NCBI GenBank assembly: GCA_030042915.1
Contig: JASHYS010000253.1
Span: 1-12,797, forward strand
Direction of reading: 5' to 3'
DNA length: 12,797 nucleotides
Origin: Acidobacteriaceae bacterium
GTDB lineage: Bacteria > Acidobacteriota > Terriglobia > Terriglobales > Acidobacteriaceae
The notes below the pieces were generated by a model, which saw only the letters and a list, made by a program, of their open reading frames with translations, made no database searches and was not told where the DNA came from. Each line of letters begins with the position of its first letter. The first letter of the stretch is position 1. Below are positions 6,740 through 12,797 of the stretch, piece by piece. A program made the position numbers and the translations under genes.

Positions 6740-7264
6740 TCAGGCCGGGTGCGGAGGCTCTCTGAGGTAGATGCCTACATAATCAAGGTAGTTTTGGGCA
6801 TATTCACGAATAAGGTCGCGGTCTTTCTCGCTGATTTCGCGGCGGAGCCTGGCGGGAACGCCGGCCCAGAGGGTGCGTGGGGGAACGACAGTTTGCTCGG
6901 CAACCACGGAGCCGGCGGCGATAATGCAGCCCTCGCCGATGCGGCTGTTGTTGAGGACGCGGGCGCCCATACCGATGACGCACATGTCCTCGACCACGCA
7001 GCCGTGGACGGTGGCGTTGTGGCCGATCGTCACCCAGTCACCGACGATGACCGGGTAGAGGTGGCGCTGGCCGTGGAGGACGGCGCAGTCCTGCACGTTG
7101 GAACAGGAGCCGACGCGGATGAAGTTCACATCACCGCGGAGGACCGCATTCATCCAGACCGAGGAGCGCTCTCCGAGTACAACATCGCCCAGGATCTGGG
7201 CGGAGGGGTCGATGTAACAGGTGGCAGGGATCTGCGGCGCATGGCCCTGGTAGGTTCGAATCAT
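6740..7264 (-). CDS. Gamma carbonic anhydrase family protein (left-handed beta-helix)
   Basis: A 174-residue hexapeptide-repeat protein of the gamma carbonic anhydrase/YrdA-PaaY type, expected to be a trimeric left-handed beta-helix with metal sites between subunits. The repeats run from about 17 to 140 (for example ILGDVV, CVIGMG, IGEGCIIAAGSV), followed by a C-terminal helix. Putative metal ligands are His64 (LHG), His82 and His87 (GHNATVH). The RGD (43-45) and VQD (58-60) segments match the Arg/Asp and Gln positions of the archaeal enzyme Cam. The start at 7264 has GAGG upstream; a longer in-frame start at 7327 would add 21 residues not expected in the family. Whether it hydrates CO2 or acts on another substrate cannot be told from sequence. 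It is divergent from rpsU and upstream of the membrane protein gene. Confidence 0.92.
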   Translation of the reverse strand: MIRTYQGHAPQIPATCYIDPSAQILGDVVLGERSSVWMNAVLRGDVNFIRVGSCSNVQDCAVLHGQRHLYPVIVGDWVTIGHNATVHGCVVEDMCVIGMGARVLNNSRIGEGCIIAAGSVVAEQTVVPPRTLWAGVPARLRREISEKDRDLIREYAQNYLDYVGIYLREPPHPA

Positions 7265-7383
7265 TTCGACCTCTTCTGGAGAGTGTACGCGCCCGACTCG
7301 ACCGCTGGACAAGGCGAATTGCCTCATCAGATGCAGGTCCGAAGGTGAGCTCGAACTCTCAAAAAACTAGTGAAATCCCCAGG

Positions 7384-7412
7384 TTGGCCGCGTGCAGCCG
7401 TCAAGGTATGAT
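7384..7412 (+). promoter_or_regulatory. Possible rpsU promoter
   Basis: TTGGCC (7384-7389) and TATGAT (7407-7412) with a 17-base spacer form a plausible sigma-70 promoter. Transcription would start near 7419, about 30 bases before the rpsU start codon. Confidence 0.55.
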
Positions 7413-7450
7413 GAGAGAAAGCTAGTGAGCAAGTTTGGAGGTGGGAGGGT

Positions 7451-7648
7451 TTGGCTGAAGTTCGAGTGCAAGAAGGCGAACCGCTAGAGAATGCGCTTCG
7501 CCGGTTCAAGCGGAAGGTGCAGCAGGAGGACATCATCAAGGAAGTGAAACGTCACTCCTACTACCTGAAGCCTGGCGAAAAGCGCCGCGTAAAGGCGGCC
7601 TTGGCGCGCAAGCGGAACCGCAAGAAAGCTCGTAAAGAGCAGGAATGA
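7451..7648 (+). CDS. rpsU: 30S ribosomal protein S21
   Basis: A 65-residue S21 protein of the small subunit, involved in initiation near the mRNA 3'-end binding site of 16S rRNA. The family core is clear: AEVRVQEGEPLENALRRFKR, then EVKRHSYYLKPGEKRR, and a strongly basic tail (RKRNRKKARKEQE). The start is TTG at 7451, preceded by GGAGG and GGGAGGG; no ATG is available and the family N-terminus begins exactly here. It is divergent from the carbonic anhydrase gene and has a plausible promoter. A small hairpin (AGGAA-tgat-TTCCT, 7641-7654) covers the stop codon, but no T-tract follows, so a terminator is not shown. Confidence 0.96.
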   Translation: MAEVRVQEGEPLENALRRFKRKVQQEDIIKEVKRHSYYLKPGEKRRVKAALARKRNRKKARKEQE

Positions 7649-8072
7649 TTTCCTAACCCACCGCGAGAAACGCCGTCCCTGCAGCTTTCGCTGGCAACAG
7701 GCGGAAGATTAGCAGAATTCCCGAAGAGGAGCGGACGGCGCAGCGCGGCGGCGAATTGAGGGTAGCGTTTCTCGAGTTTCTGCGATTGTATCGATTGAAG
7801 CCGCATGGCTTGCCCCTTCTGAAGAAACCATCCGGCGTAATGTTGGAAACCCCGCACAAATTTAGAGCAACGCGAGAGGTCGTTTTAAGCACGCGAAGTG
7901 CGTGCAATTTCGTGAGCTGACCGGTTTGTCCGGGCAGACATTTGTACCGCTCAAATTTTGGTGCGGACCGGGCCCTTGTTGCATGGGACGAACGAGAACG
8001 GGGAACCGGGACCGGCGAGTTCTGCAATTGCCGCAGCCGATACCGGCGTGATCCCCCTGGGGGAAGCCGGCC
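7649..8072. other. 424-bp gap with no recognisable gene
   Basis: Nothing coding is convincing on either strand; open frames here overlap rpsU or the zinc-ribbon gene antisense and have no recognisable protein features. Two small stem-loops can be seen: GCACGC-gaagt-GCGTGC (7889-7905) and TGTC-cgggca-GACA (7927-7940). The gap may be the leader of the downstream zinc-ribbon gene or hold a small RNA; neither is demonstrated. Confidence 0.4.
8052..8064 (+). promoter_or_regulatory. Palindrome overlapping the ribosome binding site of the zinc-ribbon gene
   Basis: TCCCC-CTG-GGGGA forms a 5-bp stem whose right arm is the GGGGGA ribosome binding site, about 7 bases from the ATG at 8073. If it folds it would hide the site. 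The stem is short, so the effect is uncertain. Confidence 0.35.
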
Positions 8073-8387
8073 ATGGAATTTACAGATCGAATTCTGAAGT
8101 GTGTAGACTGCGGCGCGGAGTTCGTATTTACAGCGGGCGAGCAGGTATTTTTCTACGACAAACAGTTCAAGAACGATCCCAAGCACTGCAAGCAGTGCAA
8201 GGCGAAACGCACGCGGGGAGCGCAGCGGGTGCGGCCCGAGACGCGCACGACGTGCTCAGAGTGCGGCATGGAGACCACCGTCCCCTTTAAGCCGACGCAG
8301 GGCAGACCGGTACTCTGCCGAACGTGCTTCCAAAAACAGCAGGCCAAACCTCAAGCCGTGCTGGAGCAGAGCGAAGCGCAGAACTGA
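8073..8387 (+). CDS. Small protein with two zinc-ribbon (CxxC...CxxC) modules
   Basis: A 104-residue protein with eight cysteines in two paired modules: Cys10/Cys13 with Cys39/Cys42 (25 residues apart) and Cys61/Cys64 with Cys82/Cys85 (17 residues apart). The second matches the pattern known as the CxxC-x17-CxxC domain; the first resembles the probable zinc-ribbon family often found with it. Each module most likely binds one zinc ion. The protein is basic between the modules (KAKRTRGAQR, 43-52), which would suit nucleic acid or ribosome contact, but that is inference. The tail (87-104) is Gln/Glu-rich and probably disordered. The ATG has GGGGGAA upstream, inside a small palindrome. The nearest upstream gene on this strand is rpsU; the exact function is unknown. 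Confidence 0.88.
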   Translation: MEFTDRILKCVDCGAEFVFTAGEQVFFYDKQFKNDPKHCKQCKAKRTRGAQRVRPETRTTCSECGMETTVPFKPTQGRPVLCRTCFQKQQAKPQAVLEQSEAQN

Positions 8388-8492
8388 ACGGCAGGGCGCC
8401 CCTGAGCTGCCGGTGCCGACGAGCGTGGTCCCTTGCGCGCACTGGCCAGCCATTCCAAGCCGACAGATCTCGCCATGTGATCCCTCATGTGA

Positions 8493-9767
8493 TCATGTCT
8501 GCTTCAAGGCACGATGACCGATATCGCGCCGATAGTACATCCCGTCAAAGTGGATTTCCGCAATGGCTTGATAGGCACGCGCAAGTGCCTGTTCGAGAGA
8601 GTCTGCAGCCGCAGTGACACCCAGCACGCGGCCGCCGGCCGTAAGCCATTGGCTATCTGCGAGCGCCGTTCCCGCGTGGAAGACCTGGACGCCGGGAACC
8701 TGGGCCGCGGCAGCAAGACCCGTGATGGGAAGACCGGTTTTGTAAGCACCCGGATATCCGCCGGAGCTGGCCACAACGCAGGCCGAGGCGCCCGCGGTCC
8801 AGCGCAGCGATGTTTCGGCCAGGCGGCCCTCGACGCAGGCATCGATGACGTCGACGAGATCGCTTTCGAGCCGCACAAGGATGGCTTGAGCCTCGGGATC
8901 GCCGAAGCGGGCGTTGAATTCGAGAACCTGCGGGCCGCGTGCGGTGATCATGAGCCCGCAGTAGAGCACGCCGGTAAATGGCGTGCCCTCATCGGCCATG
9001 CCTCGGATGGCCGGCTCAGCGATGTGTCGCAGAATCCATTCCGACATGTGGGCATCGAGGAGTGTGTCAGTGGAGTAGACGCCCATGCCTCCGGTATTGG
9101 GTCCGGTGTCGCCCTCACCTACGCGCTTGTGGTCCTGTGCAGGCAGGAGAGGCACAACGTGACTGCCGTCGCTGAGGCAGAGGAAGCTGATCTCGTCGCC
9201 TTTGAGAAACTCCTCGATGACAACCTGCTGCTCGGGCGCGCCCAGCAAGGAGCCTGAGAAGAGACCTTCCGCAGCCTCGACGGCGATGTGGCGCGATGGG
9301 CAGATGATGACGCCCTTTCCTTGAGCCAGGCCGTCTGCTTTGACCACGATCGGAGGATGAAAAACTTCAACCGCCTTGGCGACTTCGGCAGCGGAGACGC
9401 AGACGGCATAGTTGGGGGTGGGGATGTTATGACGCTGCAGGAATTGCTTGGCGAAGCCTTTGCTGGTTTCGAGCATGGCGGCGGCGCGCGTGGGACCGAA
9501 GACGCGCAGGCCGCGCTCGCGGAGGGCATCGACAATGCCGAGCGAGAGTGGGAGCTCCGGACCGACGATAGTGAGGTCGGGCTTTTCGGCTTCGGCCATT
9601 CGAACCATGGCGGCGAGGTCTTTGAGGTCGATGGGAACGCAGCGTGCGATTTGCGCCATACCGCCGTTGCCGGGGGCACAAACGATCTGCGAGACGCGCG
9701 GGCTGCGCGCGACGGCCCAGGCGAGGGCGTGTTCGCGGCCTCCGGAACCAAGGATTAGGACTTTCAT
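8493..9767 (-). CDS. purD: Phosphoribosylamine-glycine ligase (GAR synthetase)
   Basis: Second enzyme of de novo purine synthesis: it joins glycine to 5-phosphoribosylamine with ATP to give GAR. All 424 residues are present: N-domain start MKVLILGSGGREHALAW with APGNGG (31-36), the ATP-grasp region with KADGLAQGKGV (143-153), QDHKRVGEGDTGPNTGGMG (211-229), and the PurD signature FNARFGDPEAQ (284-294), then the C-terminal domain. The ATG at 9767 has GGAAGG about 8 bases upstream. No other pur gene is visible; it converges with the zinc-ribbon gene and diverges from the microprotein-miaA pair. A direct repeat CATGTGATC (8474-8482 and 8486-8494) runs into its stop codon. The length is normal and no defect is seen. 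Confidence 0.98.
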   Translation of the reverse strand: MKVLILGSGGREHALAWAVARSPRVSQIVCAPGNGGMAQIARCVPIDLKDLAAMVRMAEAEKPDLTIVGPELPLSLGIVDALRERGLRVFGPTRAAAMLETSKGFAKQFLQRHNIPTPNYAVCVSAAEVAKAVEVFHPPIVVKADGLAQGKGVIICPSRHIAVEAAEGLFSGSLLGAPEQQVVIEEFLKGDEISFLCLSDGSHVVPLLPAQDHKRVGEGDTGPNTGGMGVYSTDTLLDAHMSEWILRHIAEPAIRGMADEGTPFTGVLYCGLMITARGPQVLEFNARFGDPEAQAILVRLESDLVDVIDACVEGRLAETSLRWTAGASACVVASSGGYPGAYKTGLPITGLAAAAQVPGVQVFHAGTALADSQWLTAGGRVLGVTAAADSLEQALARAYQAIAEIHFDGMYYRRDIGHRALKQT

Positions 9768-9849
9768 TGCGGCAACCTTCCGTGAGCTTTTTCAGGAGCC
9801 GGAAGAATCATGGTCTGCAAAACGGGCGGGGGAAGTCAAACGGAACCCA

Positions 9850-9876
9850 GCGGAGTTGGCGGGGTAAGCGGAGTTC
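9850..9876 (+). repeat. Three 9-bp tandem units GCGGAGTTN
   Basis: GCGGAGTTG, GCGGGGTAA and GCGGAGTTC follow one another in the purD/microprotein gap. The same unit recurs at the right edge of the window (12778 onward). Such short 3n-length intergenic repeats suggest slippage or a dispersed repeat family. Confidence 0.6.
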
Positions 9877-9883
9877 GTGCGAT

Positions 9884-9917
9884 CCCACCCTTGGTGCAGA
9901 AACGCGCCAAGGGTGGG
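9884..9917. repeat. REP-like intergenic hairpin
   Basis: CCCACCCTTGG (9884-9894) and CCAAGGGTGGG (9907-9917) form a perfect 11-bp stem with a 12-base loop. No T-tract follows on either strand, so it is not a typical intrinsic terminator. The right arm with its flank (9903-9921) is 18/19 identical to 11189-11207, showing that it belongs to a repeated family. Confidence 0.75.
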
Positions 9918-9935
9918 GCAATGGCTGCCCGAACC

Positions 9936-9941
9936 TATACT
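9936..9941 (+). promoter_or_regulatory. Possible -10 element for the microprotein-miaA transcript
   Basis: TATACT lies 50 bases before the ATG at 9991, but no acceptable -35 hexamer is found 16-18 bases upstream. Weak support. Confidence 0.25.
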
Positions 9942-9990
9942 GGGGCGTGGCGATTTCGTGAGCGGAACCGCCGGGCTTTGAGACACCGCC

Positions 9991-10179
9991 ATGGCCGAGA
10001 CGCGTATCAAGCCGCATTTTGAGCAGGAAGCCGAGAAGGCTCGGCGCGAGGAGCAGCGGCGCCAGTACCGGCGCAACCAGGTGTTTGGGCTGATCATTCT
10101 GGCCGGCGCGATCTGCCTGTGGTGGTTGTTCCATACCAATCCAAAGTGGATCTTTCCACCGGGGTGGTGGCGATGGTAA
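9991..10179 (+). CDS. Small single-pass membrane protein overlapping miaA
   Basis: I do not recognise a family. The 62-residue product has a charged N-terminal half (about 1-30, rich in Glu, Lys, Arg and Gln), one hydrophobic segment (about 32-46, VFGLIILAGAICLWW) and a short Trp/Pro-rich end (FPPGWWRW). The positive RRQYRR stretch before the helix predicts the N-terminus in the cytoplasm. No strong ribosome binding site precedes the ATG. The stop codon overlaps the miaA start in the sequence ATGGTAA, an arrangement typical of translational coupling and the main argument that the gene is real. Its role is unknown; conservation next to miaA in relatives would confirm it. Confidence 0.7.
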   Translation: MAETRIKPHFEQEAEKARREEQRRQYRRNQVFGLIILAGAICLWWLFHTNPKWIFPPGWWRW

Positions 10180-11138
10180 GTCCTGGGCGGACGGCGAGCG
10201 CTTTGGACGAGCGCCACTTGCCGCCGATATTGATTTTGCTGGGGCCGACCGGGAGCGGGAAGACGGCGCTGTCGCTTGAGTTGGCAGAACGGTTTGGCGG
10301 CGAAATTGTGAGCTGCGATTCTGTGGCCGTGTATCGCGGCATGGAGCTGGGCACGGCCAAGCCAACGCGCGAAGAGCGGGCGCGAGTGCCGCACCATCTG
10401 ATCGACGTGGTCGAGCCGGACGAACCGTTTACCGCGGGCGAATACAGCCGGAGGGCGCGGGCGGCGTTGCAGGAGATTGCCTCGCGCGGTCGCATACCGA
10501 TTGTGACCGGCGGGACTGGACTCTATCTGCGGGCTTTGACGGAGGGTCTGTTTGCGGGTCCAGCGCGGCACGAAGACTTGCGTGCGAGGTTAAGGAGAAG
10601 CGCCGAGCGGCACGGAGCCACATGGTTGCATCGGTTATTGCGGCGGCTGGATGCGAAGACGGCGGAGCGGATTCATCCCAACGATACGGCGAAGGTGATT
10701 CGCGCAATCGAAGTGTGCGTGGCGGCGCGAGAACCCATGTCGGCAGTGATGGGGCGCGATCCGCTGGAGGGTTTCCGGGTGGTGCGCATTGGGCTGAATC
10801 CGCCAAGGGCAGCGCTTTACGCACGGCTGAACGAGCGTTGCGCGGCGATGTTCGCGGCGGGACTGGTGGAAGAGACGCGCGGGCTGCTCACCAAGTTTGG
10901 GCCGGTGAAGGCGCTGGATTCGCTAGGGTACAGACAGGCACTACGCGTGTTGCGAGACTCCTGGACGAGTGACGAGGCTCTACGCGCGGCGCAGCAGGGG
11001 CACCGGAATTATGCGAAACGGCAGATGACGTGGTTCCGGCGGGAGCCGGAGGTGCAATGGATTGCGGGGTTCGGAAACGAAGCCGCGGTGATGCGTGAGG
11101 CGGTGTCGATCGTCGAGAACGCAGCCAATTTAAACTGA
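10173..11138 (+). CDS. miaA: tRNA dimethylallyltransferase MiaA
   Basis: Transfers a dimethylallyl group from DMAPP to N6 of adenine-37 in tRNAs that read codons beginning with U, improving decoding. With the ATG at 10173 the product is 321 residues: P-loop LGPTGSGKT (23-31), CDSVAVYRGMELGTAKPT (48-65) with the catalytic Asp49, HHLID (74-78), GGTGLYLRAL (113-122), and the C-terminal RNYAKRQMTWFRRE segment that contacts tRNA. The frame is open to 10119, but the ATG at 10173 overlaps the upstream stop and has GGGGTGG before it. It is probably co-transcribed with the microprotein. All key motifs are intact. Confidence 0.97.
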   Translation: MVSPGRTASALDERHLPPILILLGPTGSGKTALSLELAERFGGEIVSCDSVAVYRGMELGTAKPTREERARVPHHLIDVVEPDEPFTAGEYSRRARAALQEIASRGRIPIVTGGTGLYLRALTEGLFAGPARHEDLRARLRRSAERHGATWLHRLLRRLDAKTAERIHPNDTAKVIRAIEVCVAAREPMSAVMGRDPLEGFRVVRIGLNPPRAALYARLNERCAAMFAAGLVEETRGLLTKFGPVKALDSLGYRQALRVLRDSWTSDEALRAAQQGHRNYAKRQMTWFRREPEVQWIAGFGNEAAVMREAVSIVENAANLN

Positions 11139-11187
11139 AGATGTTGGGTGTTCGTGCCTTCCCAGGGCCGCTCTAGGGGCCAAAAAA

Positions 11188-11207
11188 GCGCGCCAAGGAT
11201 GGGGCAA
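11188..11207 (+). repeat. Half copy of the REP-like element
   Basis: The right arm and flank of the 9884-9917 hairpin recur here (11189-11207 versus 9903-9921, one mismatch), in the gap after miaA. The matching left arm is missing or degraded, so no comparable stem can form. Confidence 0.6.
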
Positions 11208-11259
11208 CCAATTTAAGTGCTCAGTGAAAGAGTGAAAGAGCTTGGGAACGGAGTGTGCA

Positions 11260-12690
11260 GTGCCAGAGACAAGTGCAGAGACCATTTACGACGTAGCAGT
11301 GATTGGCGGAGGGCCGGCGGGTTATACCGCGGCGATTCGCGGAGCGGAGTACGGCCTGAAGGTGGCGCTGATTGACGCCAGCCCGAAGCTGGGCGGAACG
11401 TGCCTGCATGTGGGCTGCATTCCCACCAAGTCGCTGCTGTTCAATGCCGAGCTGTGGGATTACCTGAAGGAAGCGGATGAGTTCGGCATCAAGGGCGTCG
11501 AGGCGCGAACGCTGGATTGGGCAGCGGTGTTGGCGCGCAAGAACGCCGTGATCGGGAAGCACGTAAAGGGACTCGAGTTCCTGATGAAGAAGCACAGGGT
11601 TTCCACCTTTTCAGGTTTTGGACGAGTGACCGGGCACGCCCAAAACGGGGTACATACCGTTGACGTGGACGCGAGCGGCGCGAAAAGCCAGGTGAAGGCG
11701 AAGAATGTGATGCTGGCCACAGGATCGGAGGCGAAGTTGCTGCCGGGATTGAAGGCGGATGGGACGATTCTGACCAATATCGAAATACTGGAGCTGAACG
11801 CACCGCCGAAATCTCTGATCGTGATTGGAGCGGGCGCAGTGGGCGTGGAGTTTGCATCGATCTTTCGCAGCTTCGGCACCGAGGTCACGATTCTGGAGTT
11901 TCTGCCGCGCGTGGTTCCGGTGGAAGACGAGGAGATTTCGAAGGAGCTGGCGCGGGTGTTCCGAAAGCGCGGCATTGAAACGCAGACCGGCGCCAAGGTG
12001 GACAAGGTGGAGAAGACTCCGGCGGGCGTGAAGGTGAGTTATACAGATGCGAGCGGCAAACCGCAGGTGAAAGAAGCGGAGAAGGTGCTGGTGGCGGTGG
12101 GGCGCGGACCGTTGACGAGCGGGATCGGATTGGAGAAAACCAAGGTCGAGCTGGATCGCGGGTTTGTGAAGGTGAACGAGGTGCAGGAGACGGCGGAGCC
12201 GGGCGTGTTTGCGATTGGGGATATTGTGGCGGGGCTGCCGCAGCTGGCGCACGTGGGCGCGATGAGCGGCATGGTGGCGATGGCGAAAATTGCGGGACGG
12301 AAGTACCGGCCGGTGCGGCGCGATCGCATTCCGAGCTGCACTTATACCGAGCCGCAGATCGGCAGCGCGGGACTGACCGAGGCGCAGGCCAAGGAACAGG
12401 GTCACGAGATCAAGGTGGGCAAGTTTCCGTTTGCGGGCAACTCGAAGGCGACGATTGTGGACAGCCACGACGGATTTGTGAAGGTAGTGGCCGATGCCAA
12501 GTACGGCGAGATTCTAGGCGTGCACATTATCGGGCCGCAGGCTACGGAGCTGATTGCCGAGGCGGTTGCGGTGATGGAGCTGGAAGGCACGGTGGACGAG
12601 CTGATGTTCACCATCCACGCGCACCCCACGCTGAGCGAAGCCATGCTGGATGGGTACGGCGCGGTGGAGGGGATGGCGATTAATGCGTGA
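11260..12690 (+). CDS. lpdA: Dihydrolipoyl dehydrogenase (E3)
   Basis: FAD-dependent E3 enzyme that reoxidises dihydrolipoyl groups with NAD+ in pyruvate and 2-oxoglutarate dehydrogenase complexes and in glycine cleavage. From the GTG at 11260 it has 476 residues: FAD-binding [14 protein letters not shown] (12-25), the redox disulfide [11 protein letters not shown] with Cys48 and Cys53, NAD-binding [11 protein letters not shown], a second FAD motif VFAIGDI, and the interface pair His455-Glu460 (HPTLSE). A TTG at 11242 is also in frame and adds six residues, but CGGAG lies six bases before the GTG and favours that start. A tandem AGTGAAAG pair (11223-11238) precedes it. No E1 or E2 gene is in view, so it may serve several complexes. 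Confidence 0.96.
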   Translation: MPETSAETIYDVAVIGGGPAGYTAAIRGAEYGLKVALIDASPKLGGTCLHVGCIPTKSLLFNAELWDYLKEADEFGIKGVEARTLDWAAVLARKNAVIGKHVKGLEFLMKKHRVSTFSGFGRVTGHAQNGVHTVDVDASGAKSQVKAKNVMLATGSEAKLLPGLKADGTILTNIEILELNAPPKSLIVIGAGAVGVEFASIFRSFGTEVTILEFLPRVVPVEDEEISKELARVFRKRGIETQTGAKVDKVEKTPAGVKVSYTDASGKPQVKEAEKVLVAVGRGPLTSGIGLEKTKVELDRGFVKVNEVQETAEPGVFAIGDIVAGLPQLAHVGAMSGMVAMAKIAGRKYRPVRRDRIPSCTYTEPQIGSAGLTEAQAKEQGHEIKVGKFPFAGNSKATIVDSHDGFVKVVADAKYGEILGVHIIGPQATELIAEAVAVMELEGTVDELMFTIHAHPTLSEAMLDGYGAVEGMAINA

Positions 12691-12725
12691 CCACCCGCGG
12701 TGGAGCAGATGCCGCTTGCGCGGCA
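12691..12725 (+). other. Two small stem-loops downstream of lpdA
   Basis: CCACC-cgc-GGTGG (12691-12703) directly follows the stop codon, and TGCCGC-ttgc-GCGGCA (12710-12725) comes next. Neither has a T-tract, so an intrinsic terminator is not established. They may still slow transcription or protect the 3' end. Confidence 0.35.
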
Positions 12726-12777
12726 ACCACGTAGATCGGAAGCGAGAGAGGGTGTCAGCAGCGCTGCGCGCGTGCTG

Positions 12778-12797
12778 GCGGAGCTAGCGGAGTTAGC
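12778..12797 (+). repeat. GCGGAGTTN tandem units at the window edge
   Basis: GCGGAGCTA and GCGGAGTTA are followed by GC at the last bases, so the array continues outside the window. The unit is the same as at 9850-9876. Confidence 0.55.

Noticed and set aside
7285..7315. Minus-strand TTGTCC...TACACT promoter-like pair before the carbonic anhydrase gene
   Set aside because: The spacer is about 19 bases and both hexamers are imperfect.
6731..7348. Plus-strand open frame of 205 codons
   Set aside because: Antisense to the gamma carbonic anhydrase, whose hexapeptide repeats and putative metal ligands are clear; the Asp/Gly/Val-rich translation is a mirror of the repeats.
7653..8186. Minus-strand open frame covering the rpsU/zinc-ribbon gap
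   Set aside because: No recognisable features, Arg/Ser-rich, and it runs antisense into the zinc-ribbon gene.
8389..8412. Hairpin CGGCAG...CTGCCG between the convergent zinc-ribbon and purD genes
   Set aside because: Six-base stem, 12-base loop and no T-tract on either strand; not enough to call a terminator.
8514..9257. Plus-strand open frame of 247 codons
   Set aside because: Antisense shadow of purD, which carries every family motif.
11611..12468. Minus-strand open frame of 285 codons
   Set aside because: Arg/His/Leu-rich translation typical of antisense to a GC-rich gene; the opposite strand is a complete lpdA.

Overview
The window is a chromosomal segment from what looks like an acidobacterium (Acidobacteriota, probably class Terriglobia). 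I base this on recall of family sequences: the TTG-started YidC with a Gly-rich N-terminus, the S21 protein, the DnaA domain IV sequence, and the short GC-rich intergenic hairpins. No database search was possible. DNA is GC-rich except for the rpmH/dnaA intergenic gap.

Left part (1-4350): the conserved origin-type cluster. On the minus strand rpmH (L34), rnpA (RNase P protein), yidD and yidC (insertase, cut by the window start) read leftward. dnaA reads rightward from a 537-bp gap that is the obvious candidate for replication-origin or regulatory DNA, although I find no canonical DnaA boxes in it. dnaA ends at a strong intrinsic terminator. dnaN does not follow it.

Middle part (4350-8490): a plus-strand aldo/keto reductase converges on a minus-strand pair, a gamma-class carbonic anhydrase followed by an unrecognised single-pass membrane protein. 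rpsU (S21) diverges from the carbonic anhydrase. After a 424-bp gap without a recognisable gene comes a small protein with two zinc-ribbon modules.

Right part (8490-12797): purD on the minus strand, divergent from a 62-residue membrane microprotein that overlaps miaA (tRNA dimethylallyltransferase). lpdA (dihydrolipoyl dehydrogenase) follows. Intergenic spots carry short repeats: a REP-like hairpin and a half copy of it, 9-bp GCGGAGTTN tandem units, and purine-rich ACAGGG units.

Most of the window is housekeeping: translation, membrane insertion, replication initiation, purine synthesis, tRNA modification and central metabolism. I see no convincing undescribed multi-gene system, mobile element, CRISPR array, tRNA or rRNA. 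The observations most worth checking are substitutions at usually conserved functional positions of DnaA and YidC, the unrecognised membrane protein beside the carbonic anhydrase, the leader of the zinc-ribbon gene, and the repeat families.
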